Below, one piece after another: positions 37,099 to 44,695 of a stretch of DNA of 64,000 nt. A program made the position numbers and the translations under genes. The stretch covers positions 1 to 64,000 of the forward strand of contig NZ_LKTM01000068.1 in assembly GCF_001417955.2 (NCBI RefSeq). The letters run 5' to 3'. Each line of letters begins with the position of its first letter. The stretch's first letter is position 1. The notes beneath the pieces were generated by a model. The model had not been told where the DNA came from. It saw only the letters and a list, made by a program, of their open reading frames with translations, and made no database searches. The DNA comes from Mycobacterium gordonae (lineage in GTDB: Bacteria; Actinomycetota; Actinomycetes; Mycobacteriales; Mycobacteriaceae).

Positions 37099-38787
37099 AT
37101 GGCCACTCAACACAAACCAGACGAACTGGCCGCCCCGCTGGACCTGTTGCTCACCAGCGCCACCCGGCCCTTCGCCAGTCGGATGATGCCCGACGCCACT
37201 TGGGCGCGGGTCGCCGGAAGCCTCGCGCAACAGCCGGGCGCCGTCGCGGACCGGGTCGGCACCCTGACCCGTGAACTCGGCAGAATCGCCGCAGGCAAGT
37301 CGCAACGCGCGCCGGCGCGGGCCGACAAACGGTTCAGCGACCCTGCGTGGCAGGAGAATCCACTGCTGCACCGAATCATGCAGGCCTACCTGGCCGGGGC
37401 CGAGACGGCCGGCGAACTGCTGGACGACGCCGCACTCGACTGGCGCGACAAGGAAAGGATGCAGTTCGTCCTCGACAACGTGGTCGAGGGGCTGGCCCCG
37501 AGCAACAATCCGCTGATCAGTCCGCTCGGCTGGAAGGCGCTGATCGACACCGGTGGGCTGAGCGCCGTGCGCGGCCTCAAAGCCTTTGCCCGGGACATGC
37601 TTTCGAAGCCGCGCGTGCCGGCGATGGTTGAGCCTGACGCCTATGTGGTGGGCGAGACGGTGGCCGTCACCAAGGGTGCCGTGGTGCTGCAAACCTCGAT
37701 GTTCGAACTCATCCAGTACGCCCCGCAGACCGCGAAGGTACGGGCGATCCCGCTGCTCATGGTGCCGCCGGTGATCAACAAGTACTACGTCATGGACATC
37801 GCGCCCGGCCGCAGCATGATCGAGTACTTCGTCAGTCAAGGCCAACAGGTGTTCGTCATCTCATGGCGCAATCCACAGGCCAGGCACCGGGATTGGGGAT
37901 TCGACGCCTACGGCGCGGCGATCATCGAGGCGATGGACGCCGTGCAGAAGATCGCCGGGACCGACAACACCCACCTGCTGGCCACCTGCTCGGGCGGCAT
38001 CCTCGCCGCCATGACGGCTGCCCACCTGGCCGACATCGGTGAGGGCGACCGGGTCGCGGGCCTGACGCTGGCCGTCACCGTCCTCGACGAGACCCGGGCC
38101 GGCGTAGCCGCGGCGGCGATGAGCGAACGGGCGGCGCAGGCCGCGATTCGGGTGTCGGCCAAGAAGGGATTTCTCGACGGCCGCGACATGGCGGAGATGT
38201 TCGCCTGGCTACGCCCCACCGATCTGGTGTGGCGATACGTGGTGAACAACTATGTCCAAGGTCGTAAGCCCGCGGCGTTCGACGTGTTGTTCTGGAACGC
38301 CGACACCACCCGGATGGCCGCCGCGCTGCACCGCGACATGGTGTTGATGGGGCTGCGGAACGCGCTGCTGACCCCCGGCGCGGTGAGCATGCTGGGTAGT
38401 CCGGTCGACCTGGGCAAGGTCACCTCGGACGCCTACGTGATCGGCGGCGTCGCCGACCACATCTCACCGTGGCAGGCCACCTATCGCAGTGCGCGCCTGC
38501 TGGGCAGCAAGGACAACAGTTACGTGTTGTCCACCAGCGGTCACATCGCGGCCCTAGTCAACCCGCCCGGCAATCCGAAGGCGTCCTACCGGGTCGGTCC
38601 GGTGGGCGAGGAGGATCCACAACAGTGGCTCGACACCGCCGAGAAATTCGCCGACTCCTGGTGGCCGCATTACGTGGCCTGGCTGGCCGACCGCAGCGGG
38701 CCCGAGATCGACGCTCCGAAAGCCCTGGGCGGGGAGGGCCTTCCGCCGCTGGGACCGGCGCCCGGCAGTTATGTGATGGAAAAGTGA
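37099..38787 (+). CDS. PhaC-like polyhydroxyalkanoate synthase
   Basis: 562-residue alpha/beta-hydrolase-fold PHA synthase resembling class II PhaC. The lipase-like box is TCSGG with nucleophile Cys297. Asp in GGVADHISPW and His in STSGHIAALVNPP complete the triad. The polymerase-typical segments MVPPVINKYYVMDIAPG and VFVISWRNP are present. It would polymerise 3-hydroxyacyl-CoA into storage polyester. It is flanked by an acyl-CoA synthetase and a PhaZ-like hydrolase. PHA production is not a standard mycobacterial trait, so another acyl transfer remains possible. Confidence 0.85.
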   Translation: MATQHKPDELAAPLDLLLTSATRPFASRMMPDATWARVAGSLAQQPGAVADRVGTLTRELGRIAAGKSQRAPARADKRFSDPAWQENPLLHRIMQAYLAGAETAGELLDDAALDWRDKERMQFVLDNVVEGLAPSNNPLISPLGWKALIDTGGLSAVRGLKAFARDMLSKPRVPAMVEPDAYVVGETVAVTKGAVVLQTSMFELIQYAPQTAKVRAIPLLMVPPVINKYYVMDIAPGRSMIEYFVSQGQQVFVISWRNPQARHRDWGFDAYGAAIIEAMDAVQKIAGTDNTHLLATCSGGILAAMTAAHLADIGEGDRVAGLTLAVTVLDETRAGVAAAAMSERAAQAAIRVSAKKGFLDGRDMAEMFAWLRPTDLVWRYVVNNYVQGRKPAAFDVLFWNADTTRMAAALHRDMVLMGLRNALLTPGAVSMLGSPVDLGKVTSDAYVIGGVADHISPWQATYRSARLLGSKDNSYVLSTSGHIAALVNPPGNPKASYRVGPVGEEDPQQWLDTAEKFADSWWPHYVAWLADRSGPEIDAPKALGGEGLPPLGPAPGSYVMEK

Positions 38788-39584
38788 GCCACTACGTCAC
38801 GGCGGGCGGCCAGCGGATCCGGGTCGAGGTTCGGCCCGGAACCGGGGTGCCGCTGGTGCTGTGCAACGGTATCGGCGCCAGTCTCGAGGTACTGGACCCG
38901 CTGGTCGAGCAATTCGGTTGTCCGGTAATCAGATTCGACGTCCCGGGCACCGGGGGATCGCCGACTTCGCCGCTGCCCTACGGCTTTCCCTACCTCGCCT
39001 GGGTATTGGGTCGGGTGCTGACGAAGCTGGATTTCGGCGTGGTTGACATCCTCGGCCTGTCCTGGGGTGGCGCGCTGGCGCAGCAGTTCGCGTTTCAGAA
39101 TCCGCGGCGGTGCCGGCGGCTGGTCCTGGTGGCGACCGGAACCGGAGCGCTGATGGTGCCTGCCCACCCGCGCGTGCTGGCGAAAATGGTTACCCCGCGC
39201 CGCTTCTCGGATCCCGATTACGCGGCCTACATCGCCGGTGAGCTCTACGGCGGTACCGTCCGCGCTCATGGTGAGGACGTGGCGCGGCTGTTCGTCAAGC
39301 AGTTGCATGCCGGCTCCAAGGTCGGCTACCTGCATCAGCTGCTCGCGGGTTCGGTGTGGACCAGCCTGTTCGCGTTGCGGGCGGTGCGGCAGCAGACGTT
39401 GATCGTGGCGGGCACCGACGACCCGATCATCCCGGTGATCAACGCGCACATCATGCACCGGTTGCTTCCCCATTCCCGTCTGCACCTGCACGCGGGCGGG
39501 CATATCGACGTGGTGCACAACGCCGCCGAGCTGGCGCCCGTCATCGAGGGTTTCCTGACCGCTAAGCCTGGATCGGGGCGGTGA
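38784..39584 (+). CDS. alpha/beta hydrolase, PHA depolymerase (PhaZ)-like
   Basis: 266-residue hydrolase with oxyanion segment CNGIGAS, nucleophile elbow GLSWGGALAQ, Asp in AGTDDPIIP and catalytic His in HAGGHIDVVH. The pattern resembles intracellular medium-chain-length PHA depolymerases. GTG 38784 overlaps the synthase TGA (GTGA), so synthesis and breakdown genes are translationally coupled, as in pseudomonad pha clusters. The 3' end overlaps the convergent YbaK gene by 23 bp. Confidence 0.8.
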   Translation: MSHYVTAGGQRIRVEVRPGTGVPLVLCNGIGASLEVLDPLVEQFGCPVIRFDVPGTGGSPTSPLPYGFPYLAWVLGRVLTKLDFGVVDILGLSWGGALAQQFAFQNPRRCRRLVLVATGTGALMVPAHPRVLAKMVTPRRFSDPDYAAYIAGELYGGTVRAHGEDVARLFVKQLHAGSKVGYLHQLLAGSVWTSLFALRAVRQQTLIVAGTDDPIIPVINAHIMHRLLPHSRLHLHAGGHIDVVHNAAELAPVIEGFLTAKPGSGR

Positions 39585-40050
39585 CGGCGCCGGTCAACCG
39601 GATCAGATCCTGCGGCGCAACCGCCACGTCCCAACCGCGGCGGCCCGCGCTGCAGTACACGGTCTCCCAGGCCAGCGCTCCGGCATCCAGCACGGTCGGC
39701 AGCCGCTTGCGCTGCCCGAACGGGGACACCGCACCCAGCACGTAGCCGGTGGTCCGCTCGGCGACCGCGGGTTCGGCCATGGCGGCCTTCCCGACGCCCA
39801 GCGCCCCGGCGGCTGCCTTCAGCGACAACTTCGACGACGCCGGCAGGATGGCCACCGCCAGGCCGCCGGGCACCGCGATAATCAGCGTCTTGTAAATCTG
39901 TTCTGCCGCAATGCTTCCCGACTCAGTCAGCGCACTGACCGCTTCGGCGCCGAAAGAGCGTTCGCGGGAATCGTGGTCGTACTTCACCACCTGGTGCGGC
40001 ACACCGGCTTTGGTCAGTGCCGCCAAAGCCGGTGTCGCGGCGGCCGTCAC
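39562..40050 (-). CDS. YbaK-family Cys-tRNA(Pro) deacylase
   Basis: 162-residue trans-editing factor that hydrolyses mischarged Cys-tRNA(Pro). Family motifs are VKYDHDSRERSFGAEAVSAL, the YKTLIIAVPGG active-site lysine region, and TTGYVLGAVSPFGQRKRLPTVLD. GTG 40050 (VTAAATPALAALTKAGVPH) fits the family start; it lies one base after the SDR stop. In H37Rv this position holds the short Rv3224A/Rv3224B, which may be a broken copy (from memory). Here the gene is intact. Confidence 0.88.
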   Translation of the reverse strand: MTAAATPALAALTKAGVPHQVVKYDHDSRERSFGAEAVSALTESGSIAAEQIYKTLIIAVPGGLAVAILPASSKLSLKAAAGALGVGKAAMAEPAVAERTTGYVLGAVSPFGQRKRLPTVLDAGALAWETVYCSAGRRGWDVAVAPQDLIRLTGAVTAPIQA

Positions 40051-40051
40051 G

Positions 40052-40900
40052 TCAGGGCTGGGTGTACCCCGGCGGGTTGACGCCGTCCACCCAGAAGTCG
40101 ACGCCGAGCTTCCCGCCCGGCACGCAGTCGTAGACCGACAGGTCGCTGACGCCGGACTCGAGCAGCACGTCCTCGCACAGCGCCATGTTGCCGGTGTACT
40201 CCCGCGAGGGCTTGTTGAGGATGACGTAGGCGGCGTCGGAGTACACCTCGGGCTTGCGGGCACGCGCCATCGCCTCGTCGCCGCCGAGCAGGTTCTGCAC
40301 CGCTGCGGTGGCCACCAAGGTGCGCGGCCACAAGGTGTTGGACGCGATGCCCTCTTGGCGCATCTCCTCCGCGATTCCCAAGGCGCACAACGTCATACCG
40401 AACTTGGCCATCATGTACGCCGTCGGCTTCAGCCACTCCTTGCCCAGCAGGACCGGGGGCGACAGCGTCAGGATGTGCGGGTTCTCCCGGCCCTTCAGGT
40501 GCGGGAGACAGGCCTGCGACACGGCGTAGGTGCCGCGCACCTGGATTCCGTTCATCAGGTCGAAGCGCTTCATCGGCACTTCGAGGATCGACCCCAGGTT
40601 GATGGCCGAGGCGTTGTTGACGCAGATGTCGATGCCACCGAACTGCTCGACGGTCTTGGCGACGGCGGACTCCACCGAGTCCGGGTCGCGGACGTCGCCG
40701 ACGATCGGCAGGGCCTGTCCGCCGGCTTCCTCCAGTTCCTTGGCGGCGGTGTACACCGTGCCGGGAAGCTTCGGGTGCGGCTCGGCCGTCTTTGCGATCA
40801 GGGCGATGTTGGCGCCGTCTTGGGCGGCGCGCTTGGCGATCGCCAGGCCGATACCGCGGCTGGCGCCGGAGATGAACATGGTTTTGCCGTTGAGAGACAT
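40052..40900 (-). CDS. short-chain dehydrogenase/reductase, HSDL2-like (Rv3224)
   Basis: 282-residue NAD(P)-dependent oxidoreductase. The cofactor loop is SGASRGIGLAIA, followed by NNASAI and the catalytic YMMAK (Tyr and Lys). The insertion AKTAEPHPKLPGTVYTAAKE after the second strand is typical of the HSDL2 group. ATG 40900 gives the same length as the H37Rv protein. It is divergent from sigH and co-directional with the YbaK gene; Rv3224 lies beside sigH and may belong to the thiol-stress regulon. Confidence 0.9.
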   Translation of the reverse strand: MSLNGKTMFISGASRGIGLAIAKRAAQDGANIALIAKTAEPHPKLPGTVYTAAKELEEAGGQALPIVGDVRDPDSVESAVAKTVEQFGGIDICVNNASAINLGSILEVPMKRFDLMNGIQVRGTYAVSQACLPHLKGRENPHILTLSPPVLLGKEWLKPTAYMMAKFGMTLCALGIAEEMRQEGIASNTLWPRTLVATAAVQNLLGGDEAMARARKPEVYSDAAYVILNKPSREYTGNMALCEDVLLESGVSDLSVYDCVPGGKLGVDFWVDGVNPPGYTQP

Positions 40901-40953
40901 GGCCGTCACATTAACGCCACCTGCCATTGAGCCCGTGCGCGGGATCACACGCC

Positions 40954-40980
40954 GGAAATAGCGCGCCGGAAATTGCCGTT
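40954..40980 (+). promoter_or_regulatory. SigH-type autoregulatory promoter
   Basis: GGAAATA (40954-40960), 16 bases, then CGTT (40977-40980) fits the SigH consensus GGAA / GTT. It lies about 58 nt upstream of the GTG of the longer SigH frame, consistent with positive autoregulation during thiol-oxidative and heat stress. Confidence 0.55.
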
Positions 40981-41024
40981 ATGTGAGGCGGTGACTGCAC
41001 GGTTCGGTGGCGGCCTTTAGATTG

Positions 41025-41155
41025 AAGGAGGGAGTTCGGTGTCAACTGCGACGAGCCTCTTGGGTGCGGAGCGGTTGGATCGCTTCCTTGCGAGTCCGGC
41101 GGCGTGGTTTGCGCGCCCCGGCGACACCGCAACCGAAGGGACCGTATTAATCAAG
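41025..41155 (+). other. SD and N-terminal extension of a long SigH isoform
   Basis: AAGGAGGG (41025-41032) lies six bases before GTG 41039, which is in frame with sigH and adds 39 residues ([16 protein letters not shown]...TVLIK) before the conventional Met. This is a better initiation context than that of ATG 41156. Streptomyces SigR and its actinobacterial relatives make an unstable extended isoform from such an upstream start. The extension here could be the equivalent. Confidence 0.55.
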
Positions 41156-41812
41156 ATGGCCGACATCGATGGCGAGACCGGGCTAGACGGTGCCACGAAC
41201 GGGCCGCCCAAGCCTGACGAGACCGACGCCGAGCTGACGGCGCGCTTCGAACGCGACGCGATTCCGCTGCTCGACCAGCTCTACGGCGGTGCGCTGCGCA
41301 TGACGCGCAATCCGGCCGATGCCGAGGACCTGCTGCAGGAGACGATGGTGAAGGCGTACGCCGGATTCCGTTCGTTCCGCGAGGGCACCAATCTCAAGGC
41401 GTGGCTGTACCGGATTCTGACCAATACCTACATCAACAGCTACCGCAAGAAACAGCGGCAGCCGTCGGAGTATCCGACCGAGGAGATCACCGACTGGCAG
41501 CTGGCTGCCAACGCGGAGCACACCTCGACCGGACTGCGCTCGGCGGAGGTCGAGGCACTCGAGTCGCTGCCGGACACCGAGATCAAAGAGGCGCTGCAAG
41601 CGCTGCCGGAAGAGTTCCGGATGGCGGTTTACTACGCGGACGTCGAAGGTTTTCCGTATAAAGAGATCGCCGAGATCATGGGAACGCCGATCGGTACCGT
41701 GATGTCCCGGCTGCACAGGGGCCGCCGTCAGCTGCGCGAGTTGCTGGCTGACGTGGCCAAGGATCGTGGTTTCACCCGCGGTGAGCAGGCACACGAGGAG
41801 GTGTCGTCATGA
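41156..41812 (+). CDS. sigH: ECF sigma factor SigH
   Basis: 218-residue ECF sigma factor for heat and thiol-oxidative stress. Region 2 (about 25-95) contains [24 protein letters not shown] and the -10 contact [14 protein letters not shown]. Region 4 (about 140-205) contains [47 protein letters not shown] 41156 (MADIDGETG) matches the usual mycobacterial start, but a longer in-frame start at 41039 is also well supported. Overlaps rshA by four bases (ATGA), ensuring balanced synthesis with its anti-sigma factor. Confidence 0.95.
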   Translation: MADIDGETGLDGATNGPPKPDETDAELTARFERDAIPLLDQLYGGALRMTRNPADAEDLLQETMVKAYAGFRSFREGTNLKAWLYRILTNTYINSYRKKQRQPSEYPTEEITDWQLAANAEHTSTGLRSAEVEALESLPDTEIKEALQALPEEFRMAVYYADVEGFPYKEIAEIMGTPIGTVMSRLHRGRRQLRELLADVAKDRGFTRGEQAHEEVSS

Positions 41813-42108
41813 GTGAGTCCTGCGGCCGACCCAGCGAGCACGATGACCACGGTGCCTTCGGCTGTGCCGAGGTGATCGCCGAGGTATGGACGCTGCTCGA
41901 CGGCGAGTGCACCCCTGAGAAGAAGGAAAGCCTGCGCCGGCACCTCGAGGCATGCCCCGGATGCTTTCAGCATTACGGCATCGAGGAGCGGCTCAAAGCC
42001 CTGATCGCGACCAAATGCAGTGGTGAGAAGGCGCCCGACACGTTGCGCGAGCGCCTCCGGCTGGAAATCCGCCGGACGACGATCGTCCGGGGAGAGTTTC
42101 AGGCCTGA
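41809..42108 (+). CDS. rshA: anti-sigma factor RshA (ZAS family)
   Basis: 99-residue zinc-associated anti-sigma factor that holds SigH inactive until its thiols are oxidised. The redox motif HxxxCxxC is His45, Cys49 and Cys52 in [10 protein letters not shown]; Cys19 and Cys34 are further candidates. The basic C-terminus includes a threonine pair near the site phosphorylated by PknB in M. tuberculosis. It is co-translated with sigH. Its stop is followed three bases later by the 3' end of the convergent bL37 gene. Confidence 0.93.
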   Translation: MSESCGRPSEHDDHGAFGCAEVIAEVWTLLDGECTPEKKESLRRHLEACPGCFQHYGIEERLKALIATKCSGEKAPDTLRERLRLEIRRTTIVRGEFQA

Positions 42109-42111
42109 GGT

Positions 42112-42186
42112 TTAGGCGTTGGGGCGCTTGCCGTGGTTGGCCTTGCTGTGCTTGCGGTCACGCTTCTTGCGGCCACGCTTGGCCAT
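42112..42186 (-). CDS. ribosomal protein bL37 (24 residues)
   Basis: Translating the minus strand from ATG 42186 gives a 24-residue, very basic peptide beginning MAKRGRKKRDRKHSKA and ending KRPNA, with TAA at 42114-42112. This is the small actinobacterial ribosomal protein bL37 seen in M. smegmatis 70S structures, where it lies in the large subunit near domain III rRNA. A GAGGTTCC stretch upstream is the likely ribosome-binding site. The gene is easily missed because of its size. Confidence 0.88.
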   Translation of the reverse strand: MAKRGRKKRDRKHSKANHGKRPNA

Positions 42187-42353
42187 GATGGAACCTCGTT
42201 TCGTCTGAATGAGCTGGGCGGCACACCGGCCGCCGGGTTGCCCTCCAGTGTCTCATGAGACCGGCGACGCGCCCTCATTAGCCCGCGCGGCGCCACCCCG
42301 ACCCGCCTTATGGTTCGATATACGCAGAATCGGCCGATACGAGTGGGGTGATG

Positions 42354-42569
42354 ATGTCCGAGGAGGTCCGCGCCGAGATCGTGGCCAGCGTGCTCGAAGT
42401 CGTGGTCAACGAAGGCGACCAAATCGGCCAGGGTGACGTCGTGGTGCTGCTGGAATCCATGAAGATGGAGATCCCGGTGCTGGCCGAGGTCGCCGGAACC
42501 ATCAGCAGGGTGAGCGTTGCCGTCGGTGATGTGATCCAGGCCGGCGACCTTATAGCCGTGATCAGCTAG
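42354..42569 (+). CDS. biotinylated protein TB7.3
   Basis: 71-residue single biotinyl/lipoyl domain (Rv3221c equivalent). The biotinylation motif is ESMKMEIPV, with Lys as the biotin attachment point. It resembles a free-standing biotin carboxyl carrier protein, though no carboxylase partner is nearby. Three consecutive in-frame ATGs (42348, 42351, 42354) exist; the last gives the family length. It is followed 21 bp later by pdtaS. Confidence 0.92.
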   Translation: MSEEVRAEIVASVLEVVVNEGDQIGQGDVVVLLESMKMEIPVLAEVAGTISRVSVAVGDVIQAGDLIAVIS

Positions 42570-42590
42570 CCGTCAGGCGTCACTCACTGC

Positions 42591-44093
42591 ATGTCCACTC
42601 TCGGTAATCTGCTCGCCGAGCACACCGTTCTGCCCGGCAACGCCGTCGATCACCTGCATGCCGTGGTGGGGGAGTGGCAGTTGCTGGCCGACCTGTCCTT
42701 TGCCGATTACCTGATGTGGGTCCACCGGGACGACGGCATGCTGGTGTGCGTGGCGCAGTGCCGGCCCAACACCTCGCCTACGGTGTTGCAGACCGACGCG
42801 GTCGGCAGCGTCGTCTCGGCCGACCGGCTGCCGCTGGTCGCTGAAACGTTCAGCTCCGGGGTCGCTATCCAGGAAAGCGAAGCGGCAGAAAACCATTCGT
42901 GGCAATTGCCTGGCCCCAACATCGTGGCGTCCCCGGTCCGCTACGGCGGCCAGGTGGTGGCGGTGCTCACCCAGCACCAGACTGAACTGGCCGCGCAGCG
43001 CATGTCGGGCCACCTGGAAACCGCGTACCGGGAGTGCGCCGTCGACCTGCTGCACATGATCGCCGAGGGCACCTTCCCCGACGTCGGGGACGTCGCCATG
43101 TCCCGTTCGACCCCGAGGGCGGGTGACGGCTTCATCCGGCTCGATGTGGAGGGCATCGTCGCCTACGCCAGTCCCAATGCGTTGTCGGCCTACCACCGGA
43201 TGGGCCTGACCAGTGAACTGGAAGGCCACAACCTCATCAAGGTCACCCGTCCGCTGATCTCGGACCCGTTCGAGGCGCAAGAGGTTGCCGAACACGTGCT
43301 CAACCTGCTGGCCGGCGGGTCCAGCATGCGGATGGAGGTGGACGCCGGCGGCGCCACCGTGCTGCTGCGGACGCTGCCGCTGGTGGTCCACGGTGAGAAC
43401 GTGGGCGCGGCGATCCTGATCCGCGACGTCACCGAGGTGAAGCGGCGGGACCGCGCGCTGATTTCCAAGGACGCCACCATCCGTGAGATTCACCACCGGG
43501 TGAAGAACAACCTGCAGACGGTGGCGGCCCTGTTGCGGCTGCAGGCCCGCCGCACCGTCAACGCCGAGGGGCGCGAGGCTTTGATCGAGTCGGTGCGCCG
43601 GGTGTCGTCGATCGCGCTGGTGCACGACGCTCTGTCGATGTCGGTGGACGAGCAGGTGAATCTGGACGAGGTCATCGACCGGATCCTGCCGATCATGAAC
43701 GACGTGGCCTCGGTGGACCGGCCGATCCGGATCAACCGGGTGGGCGACCTGGGGGTGCTGGACTCCGACCGGGCGACGGCGCTGATCATGGTGATCACCG
43801 AACTGGTGCAGAACGCGATCGAGCACGCGTTCGATCCGTCGGCCACCGGGGGATCGGTGACGATTCGCGCCGAACGCTCGGCGCGGTGGCTGGACGTCGT
43901 GGTGCACGACGACGGGCGTGGCCTACCGGACGGGTTCAGCCTGGAGAAGTCGGACAGCCTGGGGCTGCAGATTGTGCGGACGCTGGTGTCCGCGGAGCTG
44001 GACGGCTCCCTGGGGATGCGAGAAGGCCCCGACCGCGGCACCGACGTGGTGCTGCGGGTGCCGATCGGCCGGATGGGGCGGTTGCTGGTTTAG
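42591..44093 (+). CDS. pdtaS: sensor histidine kinase PdtaS
   Basis: 500-residue soluble histidine kinase (Rv3220c equivalent) that phosphorylates PdtaR, an ANTAR RNA-binding regulator encoded elsewhere. Order: GAF-like domain (about 1-150), PAS-like domain (about 175-290), HisKA_2 dimerisation domain with phospho-acceptor His in EIHHRVKNNLQT (about 302), then HATPase_c (about 390-495) with ELVQNAIEHAF and DDGRGLPDG. It has no membrane segments. A strong hairpin follows its stop and separates it from convergent whiB1. Confidence 0.94.
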   Translation: MSTLGNLLAEHTVLPGNAVDHLHAVVGEWQLLADLSFADYLMWVHRDDGMLVCVAQCRPNTSPTVLQTDAVGSVVSADRLPLVAETFSSGVAIQESEAAENHSWQLPGPNIVASPVRYGGQVVAVLTQHQTELAAQRMSGHLETAYRECAVDLLHMIAEGTFPDVGDVAMSRSTPRAGDGFIRLDVEGIVAYASPNALSAYHRMGLTSELEGHNLIKVTRPLISDPFEAQEVAEHVLNLLAGGSSMRMEVDAGGATVLLRTLPLVVHGENVGAAILIRDVTEVKRRDRALISKDATIREIHHRVKNNLQTVAALLRLQARRTVNAEGREALIESVRRVSSIALVHDALSMSVDEQVNLDEVIDRILPIMNDVASVDRPIRINRVGDLGVLDSDRATALIMVITELVQNAIEHAFDPSATGGSVTIRAERSARWLDVVVHDDGRGLPDGFSLEKSDSLGLQIVRTLVSAELDGSLGMREGPDRGTDVVLRVPIGRMGRLLV

Positions 44094-44105
44094 GCGGGCA
44101 GCAAT

Positions 44106-44130
44106 ACGGCCCCGATGAAATCGGGGCCGT
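44106..44130. terminator. bidirectional hairpin between pdtaS and whiB1
   Basis: ACGGCCCCGAT-GAA-ATCGGGGCCGT is a perfect 11-bp GC-rich stem with a 3-base loop, 12 bp after the pdtaS stop and 20 bp after the convergent whiB1 stop. There is no T-tract, as is common for mycobacterial terminators. It could serve both strands. Confidence 0.7.
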
Positions 44131-44150
44131 AAAGCTGCTTAGCTGAGTTG

Positions 44151-44405
44151 TCAGACTCCGCTGCGGGCCTTCGTCCGGGCGTTGCGACGCTTGAGTGCGC
44201 GCCGCTCGTCTTCGCTCATCCCACCCCAGACGCCCGAGTCCTGACCAGTATTCAGAGCCCATCCGAGACACTCTGTGGTCACCGGACACCGATTACAGAC
44301 CAGTTTCGCGTCAGCGATCTGCGCGAGTGCCGGGCCGCTGTTCCCAACCGGGAAGAACAGCTCCGGATCCTCGTCACGGCAGACCGCCCTGTGGCGCCAA
44401 TCCAT
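44151..44405 (-). CDS. whiB1: iron-sulfur transcription factor WhiB1
   Basis: 84-residue Wbl protein, essential in M. tuberculosis. It binds a [4Fe-4S] cluster, senses nitric oxide and acts with the primary sigma factor. Cluster ligands are Cys9, Cys37, Cys40 and Cys46 (AVCRDED; LVCNRCPVTTEC). The GVWGG turn and the basic C-terminal DNA-binding tail (RRALKRRNARTKARSGV) follow. The sequence is almost identical to H37Rv WhiB1. Its long upstream region carries a CRP-like site and palindromes. Confidence 0.97.
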   Translation of the reverse strand: MDWRHRAVCRDEDPELFFPVGNSGPALAQIADAKLVCNRCPVTTECLGWALNTGQDSGVWGGMSEDERRALKRRNARTKARSGV

Positions 44406-44425
44406 TAGTTGCTACTCCTCACTAA

Positions 44426-44443
44426 GTGCGCAGCACTGCGCAC
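44426..44443. promoter_or_regulatory. inverted repeat in the whiB1 leader
   Basis: GTGCGCAG-CA-CTGCGCAC has perfect 8-bp arms and lies 21-38 nt before the whiB1 ATG. A second inverted repeat, TTGAGC-GT-GCTCAA, is at 44465-44478. If transcription starts near 44515, both are in the 5' untranslated region and could act as RNA hairpins or as WhiB1/other binding sites. Confidence 0.4.
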
Positions 44444-44544
44444 GGGCATTTTTCTTCTTGGCTGTTGAGCGTGCTCAAGAAAGGTTTCCGTACCTCTGCA
44501 TATTTCTGCATGCAACCTTTTGATCGTTTCACAGGCTCAACAGA

Positions 44545-44582
44545 TGTCAATAGTGTTACGCGGGCCCGTGGGGTATCTCACT
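44545..44582 (-). promoter_or_regulatory. candidate whiB1 promoter with CRP site
   Basis: On the minus strand AGTGAGATACCCCACG (44567-44582) fits the CRP pattern GTGA-N6-(T/C)CAC. TTGACA (44545-44550) follows at -35-like spacing, placing the CRP site near -58.5 of a start around 44515. A weaker overlapping half-site lies near 44553. CRP control of whiB1 is established in M. tuberculosis. The AT-rich 44406-44695 gap holds no other coding frame that I can support. Confidence 0.5.
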
Positions 44583-44695
44583 TCATCGAACTCTTACACA
44601 AGCCCTTACTCCGTTGTACTACACTACTCGGGAAATTTCGCCCCACATTTTTGTCGCGGGCTTGTCACATCTTCGATTTCCGCAGGTCGGCGACG

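Noticed and set aside
42573..43907. A 444-codon minus-strand frame opposite pdtaS.
   Set aside because: His/Arg/Val-rich shadow without domains; pdtaS has clear histidine-kinase motifs.
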